A stretch of DNA of 64,000 nt from Daldinia sp. FL1419 (lineage: Eukaryota; Ascomycota; Sordariomycetes; Xylariales; Hypoxylaceae): NCBI GenBank assembly GCA_025201765.1, contig MU623390.1, positions 156,356 to 220,355 on the forward strand, in the 5' to 3' direction. The translations under genes and the position numbers were made by a program. Below are positions 12,801-23,360 of this stretch, piece after piece (position 1 is the first letter of the stretch; the number at the start of each line of letters is the position of its first letter). The notes beneath the pieces are model-generated. The model was not told the origin of the DNA. It searched no databases and worked only from the letters and a program-made list of their open reading frames with translations.

Positions 12801-15698
12801 AATTCATGGATCATTTTCCTACCAACACAAGAGATATCGCGATATTATAAACACAGTAGAATGCCCCCGAGTACAAGTTGAAAGGCATCCGGAAACGACT
12901 CTCCTATCTATCGAAGACATCTGGAGCAGCGGGCAGATAGCGAAGGTTTTGAACCATCTCCTGGCGCTAGTAACTTGGACCACCTTCTCCAACAGGACTT
13001 ATTCAAAGTTGCGGCATCGACACAAACGCGCGATCGACCTTGCAGGAGATCTGATCAGGGATTCGGCATCACCCCGCGGAGCCTGACCAGATACACACAC
13101 AACAGGCTTCGATAAGGACTTGGTTTACATGGACGATATTGCCTGCCTCTACTGGACTATTTCGACTTCCTCGTCCAGAACACAGCATTACACCTCGAGT
13201 AATACAAGACGACCAGTACGATTAGTACGGCGACAAGGGCAATTCGGAAGGTCGGAGATCTGGTCGGTAGTGCCCGAAGGATATCTTGGAACGGTGCAAA
13301 AGCTCCGACAAGACACGATCTTACTCTGCCGATTCCTATCCTCGACTATTCGACACCTGACCCTCGTTCGGGAAAGGTGGTTAAGCTTGGGTCTTTTGGT
13401 TACTTCGGTATAGTCGATCGGAAACCGGAGTCACTAGGTACTGCTGATACTGCTTGGTGCTTTCTTGTGCTGCTGCATGTGCCTTCTGACATAACTGGTT
13501 AGGGGCATACGCTAGAGTCTAGCACTATCACTCGCTAGCATCGAGACCTGGGACTTATCTTACACCCTACACCACAGCTGCGCTACGCTAAACTACCCCT
13601 AGTAACTTCCTAGGAAGTTCCAGTATCACTGCGCAACCACCCCCTACATCCCTACATCCCTACATTTTACATAGTACCTTCACACCTAAAAGTCACCCAA
13701 AAGCTACCAGGTGTTCGCTCAAGGGTCCTTAAGCCTTTGTGGGCAACCAATCAATTGACTAAAAACAACAGGGAAGGCACATAAACGGTGCACTTGCATT
13801 GGCTTTGCACTACCCTGTTCACCTTGCTCTATCCCAAATTCTTTCCCACCTCTTTTCCCACCTTGTCCGACATCAGATCGCACAGCTTCAAGGTACCTTG
13901 CCTTTACTTACAACTCATTTCTCACTTGAGACCGCCTTCCTGCAACTCACCGCACGATTCCATTTTACTATATCTACCTCCCAAGGCAGCTTGCGTTTAT
14001 TCCCAACCCATAAAATAGACGACTCTGCTCTGTGCGGCCACCCTCGTCTAATCGAACCTATCAAGTAGGCAACCTTTAACGACTTCAGCAACCTCAGCAA
14101 CCTTAGCAACTCTTTGGTACCTGGTTCCTCCTCGTATAGGACTTTAACCCCCGGCGTTTTTCGGCTTGAAGCTTCGCCCGCATAGCTACGCCCTCTTTAT
14201 CTGGAAGTACCGCAAGTAGACAAGTACGAAACGGGAGAGCTGACAATAATTGCCCTACTAACGGGAACTTTGGGACTTGTTGCTACTAAATAAACCTTGC
14301 CAACCGAGTTCACCCAACCCAGGCTAGGCTACCTACCTACATTCTCCCTCCAGTTCAAAGGAATCCAATCTAACACATCTTGTACCTTCGGCCTTTACCG
14401 CCTCAATATTCCTGAGGATCCTAGGGTCCTCTTCTCTTCCTCTTACACATATAGCAACATTCCCAACCCCGACCATTTCCCACACATCTAACCGAGCTTC
14501 CCTTTGCTCATTATTTGATCTACACGGCTTACCAGTCAGTTATCTTGCACTTCGGATTTAAAGACAGTTGTTTTGATCTGATATACGATCCATCAACTCT
14601 CGTGCAACTGGCCACATTGATTAAGAGCCGACTAATCCCGGCGTCACCTCCGTGCTTACAGTCTGACAAGTCTCATCATTTTTAACCTCCCTCTTCGTAC
14701 GCTACTTAGGTGTTACCTTCCGTACCCTGCAGTTGATCACTCTTCTGAGGTCAGAATCGCCGTCATCGAGGGTTACCGGCATTGCCTCGGTCGTCTTTCA
14801 CATCTTACTGGTGTAGGGATTATAGCGATACCGCCTTTCAAATCCGACAAGGCGCAAAATATCTCTTCACTTACCCTATCCCTGAGGAAGCGAAACTTTA
14901 CTTCCTTTTTTCCCTTCTACTTCTTTTTTCTTTCCCACAAAGTAAAGCGTTTATTTGAACCGACCAATAACCTACCCCAACATCCATTGTTGGCCATGCG
15001 CATTCATTGAGCCGTACGTATATTCTCTACTTGATTCATTCATCAGTCTTCTCTCCACATCTCGGACTATTCGCGTCGGACTCAACAGAACAAGGGACAA
15101 AAGCAAGAAAAAAGGAATGCGAAAAGGAAGAAAAAAAAAGAATCTACGCACAAATTTCCCAATTCAACCAAGCTTGGATTCACCTCTAACCAATACATGC
15201 AATAGATATACCTCAACTCCATTTCACCGTCCCGCACTTTGCAACCCCCGTCCCCCCGTCCCCCATCCTATATACTAGCTTGTATCCCACAAGATATTTT
15301 ATCTAGGCGACCACATTCGCGCAACGTCGTCCGTTATTTATCTGCATGGCTACGTAATTTGTGGCCAAAGTTCCAAAAACCATTCTTGCACAACTTCGTG
15401 TGCCTTTTACCCGAGGTAGATAAAATACCTTTTTTTCAGGTTCACTCTGGTCGTTACAGAAATGCCCCTACAGTATTGACAGCATTGGCAACATTGGCGA
15501 CACTCGCGGTTGCCTTCTATTAATACTAGTTTATTTAGTTTAGGGTACTTGTGAGCTGAGTCCTCCTCGGTGTATCAAGTGTAGCAACCCATACCTTAAT
15601 GCTTCCTGCCCCACACACATCCCACTATCTCCCACTACCTCCCACTACCTCCCACTACTCTTCATATCCTTCCTTCCTTCCAATACCCACTCACCAAC

Positions 15699-15715
15699 TA
15701 TATATATATATATAT
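15699..15715. repeat. (TA)n microsatellite
   Basis: Alternating TA run in the probable 5' leader of the bHLH gene. Confidence 0.9.
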
Positions 15716-15900
15716 GTGGATGCGGGGCTGACTCTATCCTCTACAGAATCATTATACCTGACTCTCTCAATTGCCGACCGTACTCAATAGGCATAGCAGC
15801 CTCACTCTTACTTCGCCTCCCCTATAAGTCAGTCAACAGTTTGAAAGGCTGCACATAACTGATCAACTTCAAACTCTATCATTACTATTACCTTTATTTT

Positions 15901-15943
15901 CTTCTTAACCCTTTTTTTTTTATATTTATCCAACCCGACGCAG
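15901..15943 (+). other. Probable 3' end of a 5'-UTR intron
   Basis: A T-rich polypyrimidine stretch followed by CCCGACGCAG, six bases upstream of the bHLH start codon, looks like a branch region plus splice acceptor. The matching donor was not identified, so the intron's left border is open. Confidence 0.5.
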
Positions 15944-15949
15944 GACGTG

Positions 15950-17560
15950 ATGGCACAGCACACCTTCAACCAGTTTGGTGGCGGCCAGAATGCCGGTGGT
16001 ACCAACGGCAGTATCGACCCGAACGACTTAGCGATGTCCGGAACATACGCAGCCTCGTACTCAAACAACTTTAATGGAAATAACAATTCTTCCAATTTCT
16101 TTGGCGATGATGAATTACTCGACACCCTCGGCAGCCCGACGGATCCCATGTCTAACCAACCCGGCATGCACAATCACGGTCAGGATTATGGTGGCATGAA
16201 TGAGATGAACATGGGATTTTCTCACGGCATGTATTCGCATCAAGGAAGCCACGGTATACCGATGGATCAGAACCACATGAACGGATATTCCAACACGCCA
16301 GATGGTGATCCCATTCAGAGCCCATTCGTCCACAGCCTCGGCCAAGCACAGTTTCACCAGATGCCCCAGCACCAGCCTTTTGGGAATTCTCTCCAATCGC
16401 CGATATCATATTCCGGCTCTCCTCTAGCCGGCTCTGACTTAAACAATGAAGGTGATCCTAATTACCTAAATGCCAAGTCCCGCCCACAGCTCTCCAACAT
16501 GCAGCGCAAATCCTCTAGTACCCGAAGCCCCCTTACGCCCAAGACCGCCGCCATGTCCGCTTTAAACGTAAACTCCCGGGAACAGCAAGGCTTCGGCGCT
16601 CAGCCGATTCGAACCACAAATGGTCATCACGAGAAGTCTCCTTCTGGGCAATGGATGCACACCCCCAACAGTCTCTCTTCTTTCCCTGGCTCCGGCTTCT
16701 CTTCACCCATGCAACACAATATGCAAAATCCTCAGATTGCAGATGTATTACGTGGCGGTACTTCTATGCCTACCAAATTAAATACGCCACCAAATGCGGT
16801 TACGTCGCAAGAAATGAAGAGGAAGCGACGTCGTGAATCGCACAACCTTGTCGAGCGACGACGTCGAGACAACATTAACGAGAGGATCCAAGATCTAAGC
16901 AAACTCGTACCAACGCACCGATTAGAGGACGAGAAAATCAGAAAGCTCATACAAAATGGAACACCTTTGTCTCCAAGCCTAACCGGCATCTCTCATCCAG
17001 CGCAGGCCACTTCGGGATTAGCCGGTCCAGGCGCAAAGCGAGCGACGGGTGTCGGCAATATTACCACCGGCCTTCCTTTAGAAGAGAAGGACAAGGGCCC
17101 AAACAAGGGGGATATTCTCAATGGAGCTGTTAGCTGGACCAGAGACTTAATGTGGATGCTACACTTGAAACTCCAACAGCAAGAGGAGCTCATCAACACT
17201 ATTGTAGAACTCGGCGGAAGCGTTCCGCTTGGCCTCACAGAGGATGAAAAGCGGATGCAAACAGAACTGATGGAAGCAATGACCAAGAATGGCCCGCATA
17301 CCTTTTCGTATTCTCGCTTTGCTGGATCGGGTCTCCGAGTGCCTCAACACACTGATTATAGGGGAGACTCCTTGAACGGATCTGACAGCGCGATTGCCGC
17401 CACATCTGTAAGCCCTGAGGACCAGGATGGTGTAGATCTTGCGGCGGATATGGGTGACGGCGGCCAGTTCTGGAATGATCCGGATGATGAGGACAGCGGA
17501 CCTGCGTCGATTAACTTCAAGGAAGAAGACGAGTTCGGGATGGATCTCTCTCACGACTAG
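15950..17560 (+). CDS. bHLH transcription factor with extended loop
   Basis: Single coding exon of 536 aa from ATG 15950; the frame is also open from a GTG three bases upstream, which is not a likely start. The N-terminal 285 residues are Asn/Gln/Ser/His/Met-rich, as in a transactivation region. The basic region at about 289-306 reads KRKRRRESHNLVERRRRDN and has the H-x3-E-x3-R spacing that reads CACGTG E-boxes. Helix 1 follows (INERIQDLSKLVP). The loop is unusually long, about 65 residues rich in Gly/Pro/Ser/Thr, and helix 2 (KGDILNGAVSWTRDLMWML) starts near residue 385. A leucine/glutamine-rich helix (LHLKLQQQEELINTIVELG) may extend dimerisation. The C terminus is acidic (DMGDGGQFWNDPDDEDSG). 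Related fungal proteins are annotated as HLH factors (GlcD gamma in some genomes); the target pathway is not known to me. The gene is convergent with NPR3. Confidence 0.9.
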   Translation: MAQHTFNQFGGGQNAGGTNGSIDPNDLAMSGTYAASYSNNFNGNNNSSNFFGDDELLDTLGSPTDPMSNQPGMHNHGQDYGGMNEMNMGFSHGMYSHQGSHGIPMDQNHMNGYSNTPDGDPIQSPFVHSLGQAQFHQMPQHQPFGNSLQSPISYSGSPLAGSDLNNEGDPNYLNAKSRPQLSNMQRKSSSTRSPLTPKTAAMSALNVNSREQQGFGAQPIRTTNGHHEKSPSGQWMHTPNSLSSFPGSGFSSPMQHNMQNPQIADVLRGGTSMPTKLNTPPNAVTSQEMKRKRRRESHNLVERRRRDNINERIQDLSKLVPTHRLEDEKIRKLIQNGTPLSPSLTGISHPAQATSGLAGPGAKRATGVGNITTGLPLEEKDKGPNKGDILNGAVSWTRDLMWMLHLKLQQQEELINTIVELGGSVPLGLTEDEKRMQTELMEAMTKNGPHTFSYSRFAGSGLRVPQHTDYRGDSLNGSDSAIAATSVSPEDQDGVDLAADMGDGGQFWNDPDDEDSGPASINFKEEDEFGMDLSHD

Positions 17561-18844
17561 TTATTTTGAGACCTTTCGTATCCCTTACATGGCAGCATTT
17601 TCTGGCGTTAGCCAAGCCTTTGGTACCTCATTCGATTTTACTCCTTCGGTCATTAAGCATTACGGTCGTCATATTTGAGTTCGGGTCTTTAGGCATTTGT
17701 TTTTTTCCATCGTTCCGGGCATTTTAGTCGAGGGAAAGGACTCACTACTGCATACGGCGGCCGTTTTTGGGTGGAATGGACTGGCGTTCTATCTTACAAT
17801 ACCCCAGGAGGTGGTGGGAAACCCGGCTCGGAGCAGCCGGGGATGGTTCTATTATTTTCATGATATCTCACGTCCGAGACATCCGGAACAATGAGGGCTC
17901 TCCTTTCGCTTGTTTCTAACATACCACCTACCTTTTTCTCACGTCTTTTTTCTCACCTGGTCTTACTTTACTATGTCCCTCGGGCATCGTTTTCATATGT
18001 GCGGGCTGGGTCTGGTTCTATTTTTTTTTCTTTCTTTCTTCCAATGATACCTCGAAGGCGGCGGAGTTTACGGGGAGGGGGGGACCATACTTCTGAGAGA
18101 TTGCGTTCTTTTTTTTTTCTTTTTTTTTTCTTTTCTTCGCATTTGCATCGTCACATCGTTGATCGGGGAGTTCAGTTTTTTTTTCAGGGTTCCTACATGT
18201 AAGCCGTTGCGACCCGCCCGCTGGCGTTGGCCCTCGGCATCGTTTAATTCTGTTGTATTCATTGACATCTCGTTGAAATGGGAACCCGAATTTGGTGGGA
18301 AGAGAAAGGCACACGGAAGGCTGATAGGATCTTATATACGCCGCTAGCATAATCCCCGGGCTATCCTAATATTCCAATACGTTTACTTACAGCGACGACG
18401 CCGATGTTGACATGCACTGGAGTGACACTGTTTTTTTTTTTGTTTTGTTTTTTTTCCTTTTGGGATAATTTATGTCTTGAAGATTATATATGTTGTGCCA
18501 TGTTGTATTCATCTAACCATAAGGTAAGTTGAAATGCTGTCCAAGCCGGCAACTAGTATTATCCCTGACAGTTAGTATACTACATATGTACCTAATATCT
18601 ATAGGTAGGACCCGAGGTAGTAAACCCGGTTTTCCTTTTTCCTTTTTTTCTTTTTTTTCGGTCTACCTGCCGTGCTACGTGACCCCGTTTTCCCTTTCGC
18701 CCGACTTATTACGTAAATGCGTCTCCTACGCCCTACCGTACGGAATTACCACATCATAGTTACGTACGTACGTATACCTCTCAAGGTAGTGGGTGGGTAC
18801 CTACTCATGTAGGTAGGTGACACTAGACCATACTACACAACACA
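17561..18844. other. Convergent 3' region, bHLH gene / NPR3
   Basis: No gene seen. There are repeated oligo-T and CTTT tracts (about 18020-18190 and 18430-18470) and copies of the TAGGTA-type motif near 18785-18820. It should contain both 3' UTRs and poly(A) sites. Confidence 0.55.
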
Positions 18845-21314
18845 CTACCAATGCCTCACGCACAGGAGATACTCGCTCATGGCGTTCAGGAGGTTCCACG
18901 CGTCGCGGCGCTTCAAGTCCTCGTGCAGGGCGACGCGCTCGAGGGCGTAGCGGCCGTTGAAGTATTTCCAGAAGTCGGGCCACTTGGCGCGGGGGTTTAG
19001 GTTCGAGCCCCCTGCTCCCCCCATTCTTGCTCTGTCTTTTCCGTTGTGGTTGCCCCCGGCATTGGAATGCGTGATGCGCTCGGGCAGGCGCCGGGCTATG
19101 GCTAGCAGGTACCGGGAGTCGCGGTCGCCGACGCGGCCAGCGTCGGAGATTATGATGGGGGTTAGGTGCGCGAGGTGGGGGGCCGTGTTTGTGGATGGGT
19201 GATCGGTTTGGTGCGGTGGGGGACGGCGGGCGTGGGCTGCGGCTTTTTCGGCGGCGGCGAGGTGTGCGCGGGTGGCGAGGCGGTCGAGACGGGCTTGCTC
19301 GGCGGCTTGTTCGCCTGCTGTGGCTGTTGTGGGGGATTTGATTGTTGCGGTGGAGGATGTCATCGATATGGATCCTGGAGGAGGGGACGATAGCGCCGCT
19401 GGACTGATGCTGCCGGGGTGGTCGTCCGTGTTCGGCTCGGCAGGGGAGGTTGGGGAGGTTGGGGAGTGCGGTTCGTCGGGCGACGAGTTAGGGGGTGAAG
19501 AAGATGTGTGAGAGGAAGATTCGGCAGAAGGATCAGTTGCGATGGAGCCACGGGCTTCCTGGAGAAGCTCCTCGGCTTCGATCTCGTAGTCAACTTCGTA
19601 TAGGATCTCAGGCCAGACGACAACGTATGCGAAGGTACATAGTTGGGTCACCCAGCCGCCGCGCATGAGCCAGGCTAGCATGGATAGGTAAGTTGGGCGA
19701 TGGTTCTTGCTAGGTGCAAACAGCTTGTAGGAACGAGGCGCTGCCGATAGAGCCGCGAGAAACTCGGGGAGGGGGGGAGCAAGAGGAAACGCTCGTGCCC
19801 ACGCTTGGCTAGCTTTTGGTAACCTGCTCATATCGCTATTGGGCGATAGGATATAAATGTCTCGCGCGTGTAACGGTGGGACGGCGATGGCTCGTCGCCA
19901 GAAGATGAAATGCTGCGCATATTTGCGCACTTGAGCCGGCGAGAGGGCTGTCCCTTGACCGATCTGATAAAACCTATTTAATATAAGTATTAATAAGTTT
20001 CCCTAATGATTTGGCTGTTTTTACTTACGACATTGTTGGCTTCGAAAGCCGGACAAATTCAATCATTGCTGCCGTCGTCTCATCCGGATCAGCCTGGAGC
20101 TCCGCGATGATCTTCTTCTCGTCACTCATCAATAACAGCGCAAAGTTCTTATCGAGAAAAGCGGGATCATTAAGACTGTCTTCTTCCACAAAAGTATTTG
20201 CAGTAGTGATCCATAACCCTTTAGTGCCGTGCCCGTCGTCGGGTGGCAGATCGGGTAGGTAGAACGGCACGGGAATCTGGACCGAATGTGTAACGGTACC
20301 TTCGGCGGTGTCTAGCTGCAAAGCCGCGATTCTGTTGTGGGAGACGGACTCGTATACGTCCTGCATAGACGCTGCTAGAGATGATACCTCTAGGATTTCC
20401 CTCCATAATGTACTCATCTTGGTTCCTGCGTGTACTCTGTCAGTTTGCCAATCCCTTGTTATGTATAATGGAATGCTTAGACACATACTTGATTCCCGTC
20501 CCTTATCCTTCAAAGCCAAGATTCGCTTCGATTCTTTCCAGACGAAATCGCTCTTTTGCTGGCTATACTTGTAGGCCTTGTTAACCTTCTTGATGATGTG
20601 AAGGTAGAGATTCTCGGCCAACTCCTTGGCCTCGTGCTTTTTGGGACTCAGGATGAAGACCAGGTTAAACATAGTCATTCCGCTCTTCTTCTCGTCAGCC
20701 TCATCCGGCGAGTTTCCGATAGTGGCATCTTCCGCCATGTCCTTGGTTTCTATCTGCGATGCATCACCTACGACGGTAGAATAATCTCCGTATTTGCCCG
20801 AGGGCTGAGCCTCAGTGTTCTCGGGCGACTTGGGTGATTGATACTTTGGCTGTTTCTTCTTCTTTCGCCAAATCCCATTCTCTGGAACGTATATGGGGTA
20901 CGATGCGAAGCAAAGCTGCTCTAACGAGACATGAAAGAGCTTCTTATGAAAAGCCCGGTTAGGTGTTAGAAGACTCTCTAGATCCCTAGTAGGATAACCG
21001 GCGACATGCTCCCAGGGTACTATCTGAGAACCGCTATCGGTTTCCAGATGGTCGTCATGGTTCCAATTCTGCAAATCGAACGACTTAGGTAGTGATCCGG
21101 AAGGCGCCTCAAAAGGGGGGTGAGACATCTGATTCAATAGCTCGTCGTCGTCGTCTAGCTCATCCCTAGCAGTATCATCGCTAGAGGGAGAAGCGCATGG
21201 CCCCTGGATCTGAGACGGATAGTGAAAGACAAACAAGGGTCCATCGCGCAAACGGTTGACAACCAAGGCGACGCCCAAGAAGTTGGAAGTATTTGGTAAT
21301 ATAGGAGACGCCAT
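18845..21314 (-). CDS. NPR3: Nitrogen permease regulator 3 (SEACIT/GATOR1 subunit)
   Basis: Three exons on the minus strand: 21314-20489, 20425-20029 and 19973-18845, giving 783 aa. The start MASPILPNTSNFLGVALVV matches the usual Npr3 N terminus. Intron 20426-20488 has GTATGT, a CTGAC branch point and CGCAG; it is 63 nt and has no stop, so an unspliced message would stay in frame. The second intron (19974-20028) joins TC|G. The longin-like N-terminal domain opens with FLGVALVVNRLRDGPLFVFHYP. The middle/C-terminal conserved part reads FYQIGQGTALSPAQVRKYAQ (from about residue 409) and then IFWRRAIAVPPLHARD. An acidic Ser/Pro-rich insert lies at about 549-600. A winged-helix-like end (about 734-783) closes with MSEYLLCVRHW. 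Npr3 with Npr2 and Iml1 acts as a GAP complex at the vacuole that turns TORC1 down under amino-acid or nitrogen limitation. Confidence 0.95.
20426..20488 (-). other. 63-nt stopless intron inside NPR3
   Basis: Donor GTATGT, branch CTGAC about 15 nt before the acceptor, acceptor CGCAG. Removal joins GGGRES-type sequence to TKMSTLWREI, which fits the family better than the read-through. Its length is a multiple of three and it has no stop codon, so retention would add 21 residues. Confidence 0.85.
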
Positions 21315-21608
21315 GTTCTTAGGATCTGGTATGACAGACGGCGACACAGGTCTTAGACGCGATAGTTATTTCCCCAAGCCTGAGGGTATGTGTATATGCT
21401 GCGGTCTCCCGAGGACCATTTCAGCTGGCTCGTGGCGTCGCATGTACAGGCTTCATTTATGATTTGACTGCAACTAAATTCAAATAATGCCTTTTCAGTA
21501 GTTATTAGTAAATGAACCCGTTTTATCTCATGTAATTCTCTGTAATTTTATTTATTATGTGTTGGCAAATCTCGTCGATAAGTCGAGTGATCCTGAAGTT
21601 ATTCATGC

Positions 21609-21669
21609 AAGTATCAAGTATTGAATCCCTCTCGCATGTGAAGGCGCTCTATCCAATGAACTAGTACCT
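21609..21669 (-). pseudogene. Possible tRNA relic
   Basis: On the minus strand, TAGTTCATTGGATAGAGC looks like a tRNA D arm (A box). It is flanked by segments AGGTACT and GATACTT that can pair in six of seven positions, counting wobbles, like an acceptor stem. A GATTCAA segment stands where a T loop would be, but its stem does not pair and the whole is only about 61 nt. At best it is a decayed tRNA or tRNA-derived element. Confidence 0.25.
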
Positions 21670-22165
21670 CTATCGGGCACGTATTGGTCCCACTTTATTA
21701 GAGTAGGTACTTAAGTTCCATGATGTATCACCTATCGATAGGTAGCCAAGTACCTAAAATCAATTCCATTCCTGTCCTCTTACAAAAGTAGCCTAATCTA
21801 ATAACATAACATAACCTAGCCTAACCTATCACGTTCAACGACACTCGCCATATCATTTGTTATATACCAGTTATATACTAGAGTAATATGCTAGTTATGT
21901 GTTTATTTTAACAATCTATCGAAGCCGTAGCGGCTTGTTATGCTCTTGTCCTAACCCAGGTTACCTACTGTTCCGAGACGGATTTTGGCTTATATGGCCA
22001 CCGGTTCATGAATATCTCTGAACCTCCCTGGGCCGAATAGCTACGTAGGCACCTAGATCCCTGGATTAGGTATTGCGATACCTGGGACACAGGGTTCCTT
22101 TTCATATAAGGCATAAATGGTTATATACATTATATCATATCAGTAGTTTAGTCTTGATTACGAAG

Positions 22166-22194
22166 ATAAATAAATAAATAAATAAATAAATAAA
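22166..22194. repeat. (ATAA)n microsatellite
   Basis: About seven tandem ATAA units just beyond the 3' end of the small minus-strand ORF. Confidence 0.9.
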
Positions 22195-22222
22195 AATATT
22201 TAACATGAAGCTTATAATTTTT

Positions 22223-22567
22223 TCATGCTTGGTTGGAGTCCTTCTCCCGAATCTTGCTCGTATCTTCATAAGTGATCTTCTTAGTACTATCATCATCTAT
22301 ACCTTCGCCCCAGTGGTTTATACGGCCAGTAGATACTCGCCTTTTGAGCATCGTAGGTGGTTGTATATTCTGTACCCTCAGATAAGCCTCGAAATAATTT
22401 TGTCGCAATTCATTGGGCTTAAGGGGAAGCACTTCCGATACTTCAGGCTTTATAACTGGTATCGCCACTTCTAGCGCGGGTATAAGAGGCTTGCATTGCG
22501 CCGGCCGTATAGGCTTCGGCGCTACCACCTTTACTATGCTCGTAAACTGGGGGGCTTGGTCGGACAT
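22223..22567 (-). CDS. Hypothetical 114-aa protein
   Basis: Single-exon ORF starting MSDQAPQFTSIVKVVAPKP. I do not recognise it. The first half is Pro/Val/Ile-rich with repeated APKPIRP/IPVIKPEV-like phrases; the second half is charged (GEGIDDDSTKK, DTSKIREKDSNQA). There is no signal peptide or membrane segment. The composition is more protein-like than the antisense frame over the same DNA. It lies between NPR3 and the secreted-protein gene, with AT-rich flanks. It could be a small lineage-specific gene, an exon of a longer gene, or a chance ORF. Confidence 0.4.
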   Translation of the reverse strand: MSDQAPQFTSIVKVVAPKPIRPAQCKPLIPALEVAIPVIKPEVSEVLPLKPNELRQNYFEAYLRVQNIQPPTMLKRRVSTGRINHWGEGIDDDSTKKITYEDTSKIREKDSNQA

Positions 22568-23360
22568 GATGGCTACTGGATAATTGATTGGGATGGGGCT
22601 GGATAATGAATACATTTTTTGTAAAAGCGGTAATTTTCGAGTTATAAATAGGAATGATTGTGGCGGCAGTGATCGAGTTGAGCAGAACAGATCAATAACT
22701 TGTTCTTATACCAATCTAAACGATATTCGAATCACAAAGGGTTGTGTGTTGAGCTCAAAAATGACGTTTAGAAGAGTCCCCAAACAACTCCTATTGTCTA
22801 GTTGAACAAACCACTCTAGAAAGGCATTGTTATATACAAAGCCAACTTCGCGGCTGAGCCAGTAGCTTTTCGTAGTCGTAATTCGATAGCGGGTATGCTC
22901 GTTGGGTTCGTCACCGTCTATACACGCTTAGCTAGGAAATACCCGAAGACGCATTGTACTTTTTCACAACTACATAGTCATAGGGATCGAGCAAATAAGC
23001 CTCAATATGACGTAAAGTGATAGTCCTGATAGTCCGTTCTGAAAAGCTCGTTGAATGGTTTTATTCATTTTAATAACCCGCTGTGCAAACGAGATCCCGT
23101 CCCCATTCCCATCCTCATCCAGCCCGTCTGATGTCCAAGGAAAGTGATCCCTTCATTCGTTTTTATGTGCAAAACCCCCAGTTCCAGATTATGAGCACAT
23201 ATCTAAATACGCCCGCCAAAATATACACACATTCGAAGAAAGCCATAATAATTCGTGACGTCATTCAATCAGCATTGGAATCCCTAGAATCTGAAGCCCA
23301 TTGGTAGCTCTGTTTTAAACCCGGGTTGCCCAGCTGTAAGTCATTAAGTTAAATGATCGC
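22568..23360. other. Spacer between small ORF and GPI-protein gene
   Basis: Apart from the 58-codon plus-strand ORF at 23131-23307, no coding or structural signal is visible. Confidence 0.5.
23131..23307 (+). CDS. Hypothetical 58-aa ORF
   Basis: Begins MSKESDPFIRFYVQNPQF and ends SALESLESEAHW. The second half could form an amphipathic helix. No family recognised and no clear splice partner. It may be a small gene, a fragment of a lost gene, or chance; it points away from the minus-strand ORF at 22223-22567. Confidence 0.2.
   Translation: MSKESDPFIRFYVQNPQFQIMSTYLNTPAKIYTHSKKAIIIRDVIQSALESLESEAHW

Larger units (their letters stand above)
9807..15949. other. 6.1 kb divergent intergenic region (SFT2 / bHLH gene)
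   Basis: No credible protein gene is visible on either strand. From about 13790 to 15940 the plus strand is strongly pyrimidine-rich, typical of the promoter and long leader of a regulated fungal gene, and contains several short upstream ORFs. Short direct repeats occur, for example two copies of GATGGGCGCATTA at 10601-10630 and a CCCTACAT repeat near 13643-13668. I infer that much of this DNA is control sequence and 5' UTR of the bHLH gene. Confidence 0.5.
21315..22222. other. Spacer between NPR3 and a small ORF
   Basis: AT-rich, no supported protein gene. It contains TAGGTA-type motifs (about 21700-21760), an (ATAA)n microsatellite and a tRNA-like relic, both listed separately. Confidence 0.55.

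Noticed and set aside
18985..19020. GGTTCGAGCCCC inside NPR3 looks like a tRNA B box
   Set aside because: It lies in the conserved coding end of NPR3 (NLNPRAKW) and has no A box or acceptor stem around it.
22205..22474. Plus-strand ORF starting MKLIIFSCLVGVLLPN, signal-peptide-like
   Set aside because: It overlaps the minus-strand 114-codon ORF. Beyond the hydrophobic start it has a poor, aromatic-rich composition and no partner exon, so the minus frame is favoured.
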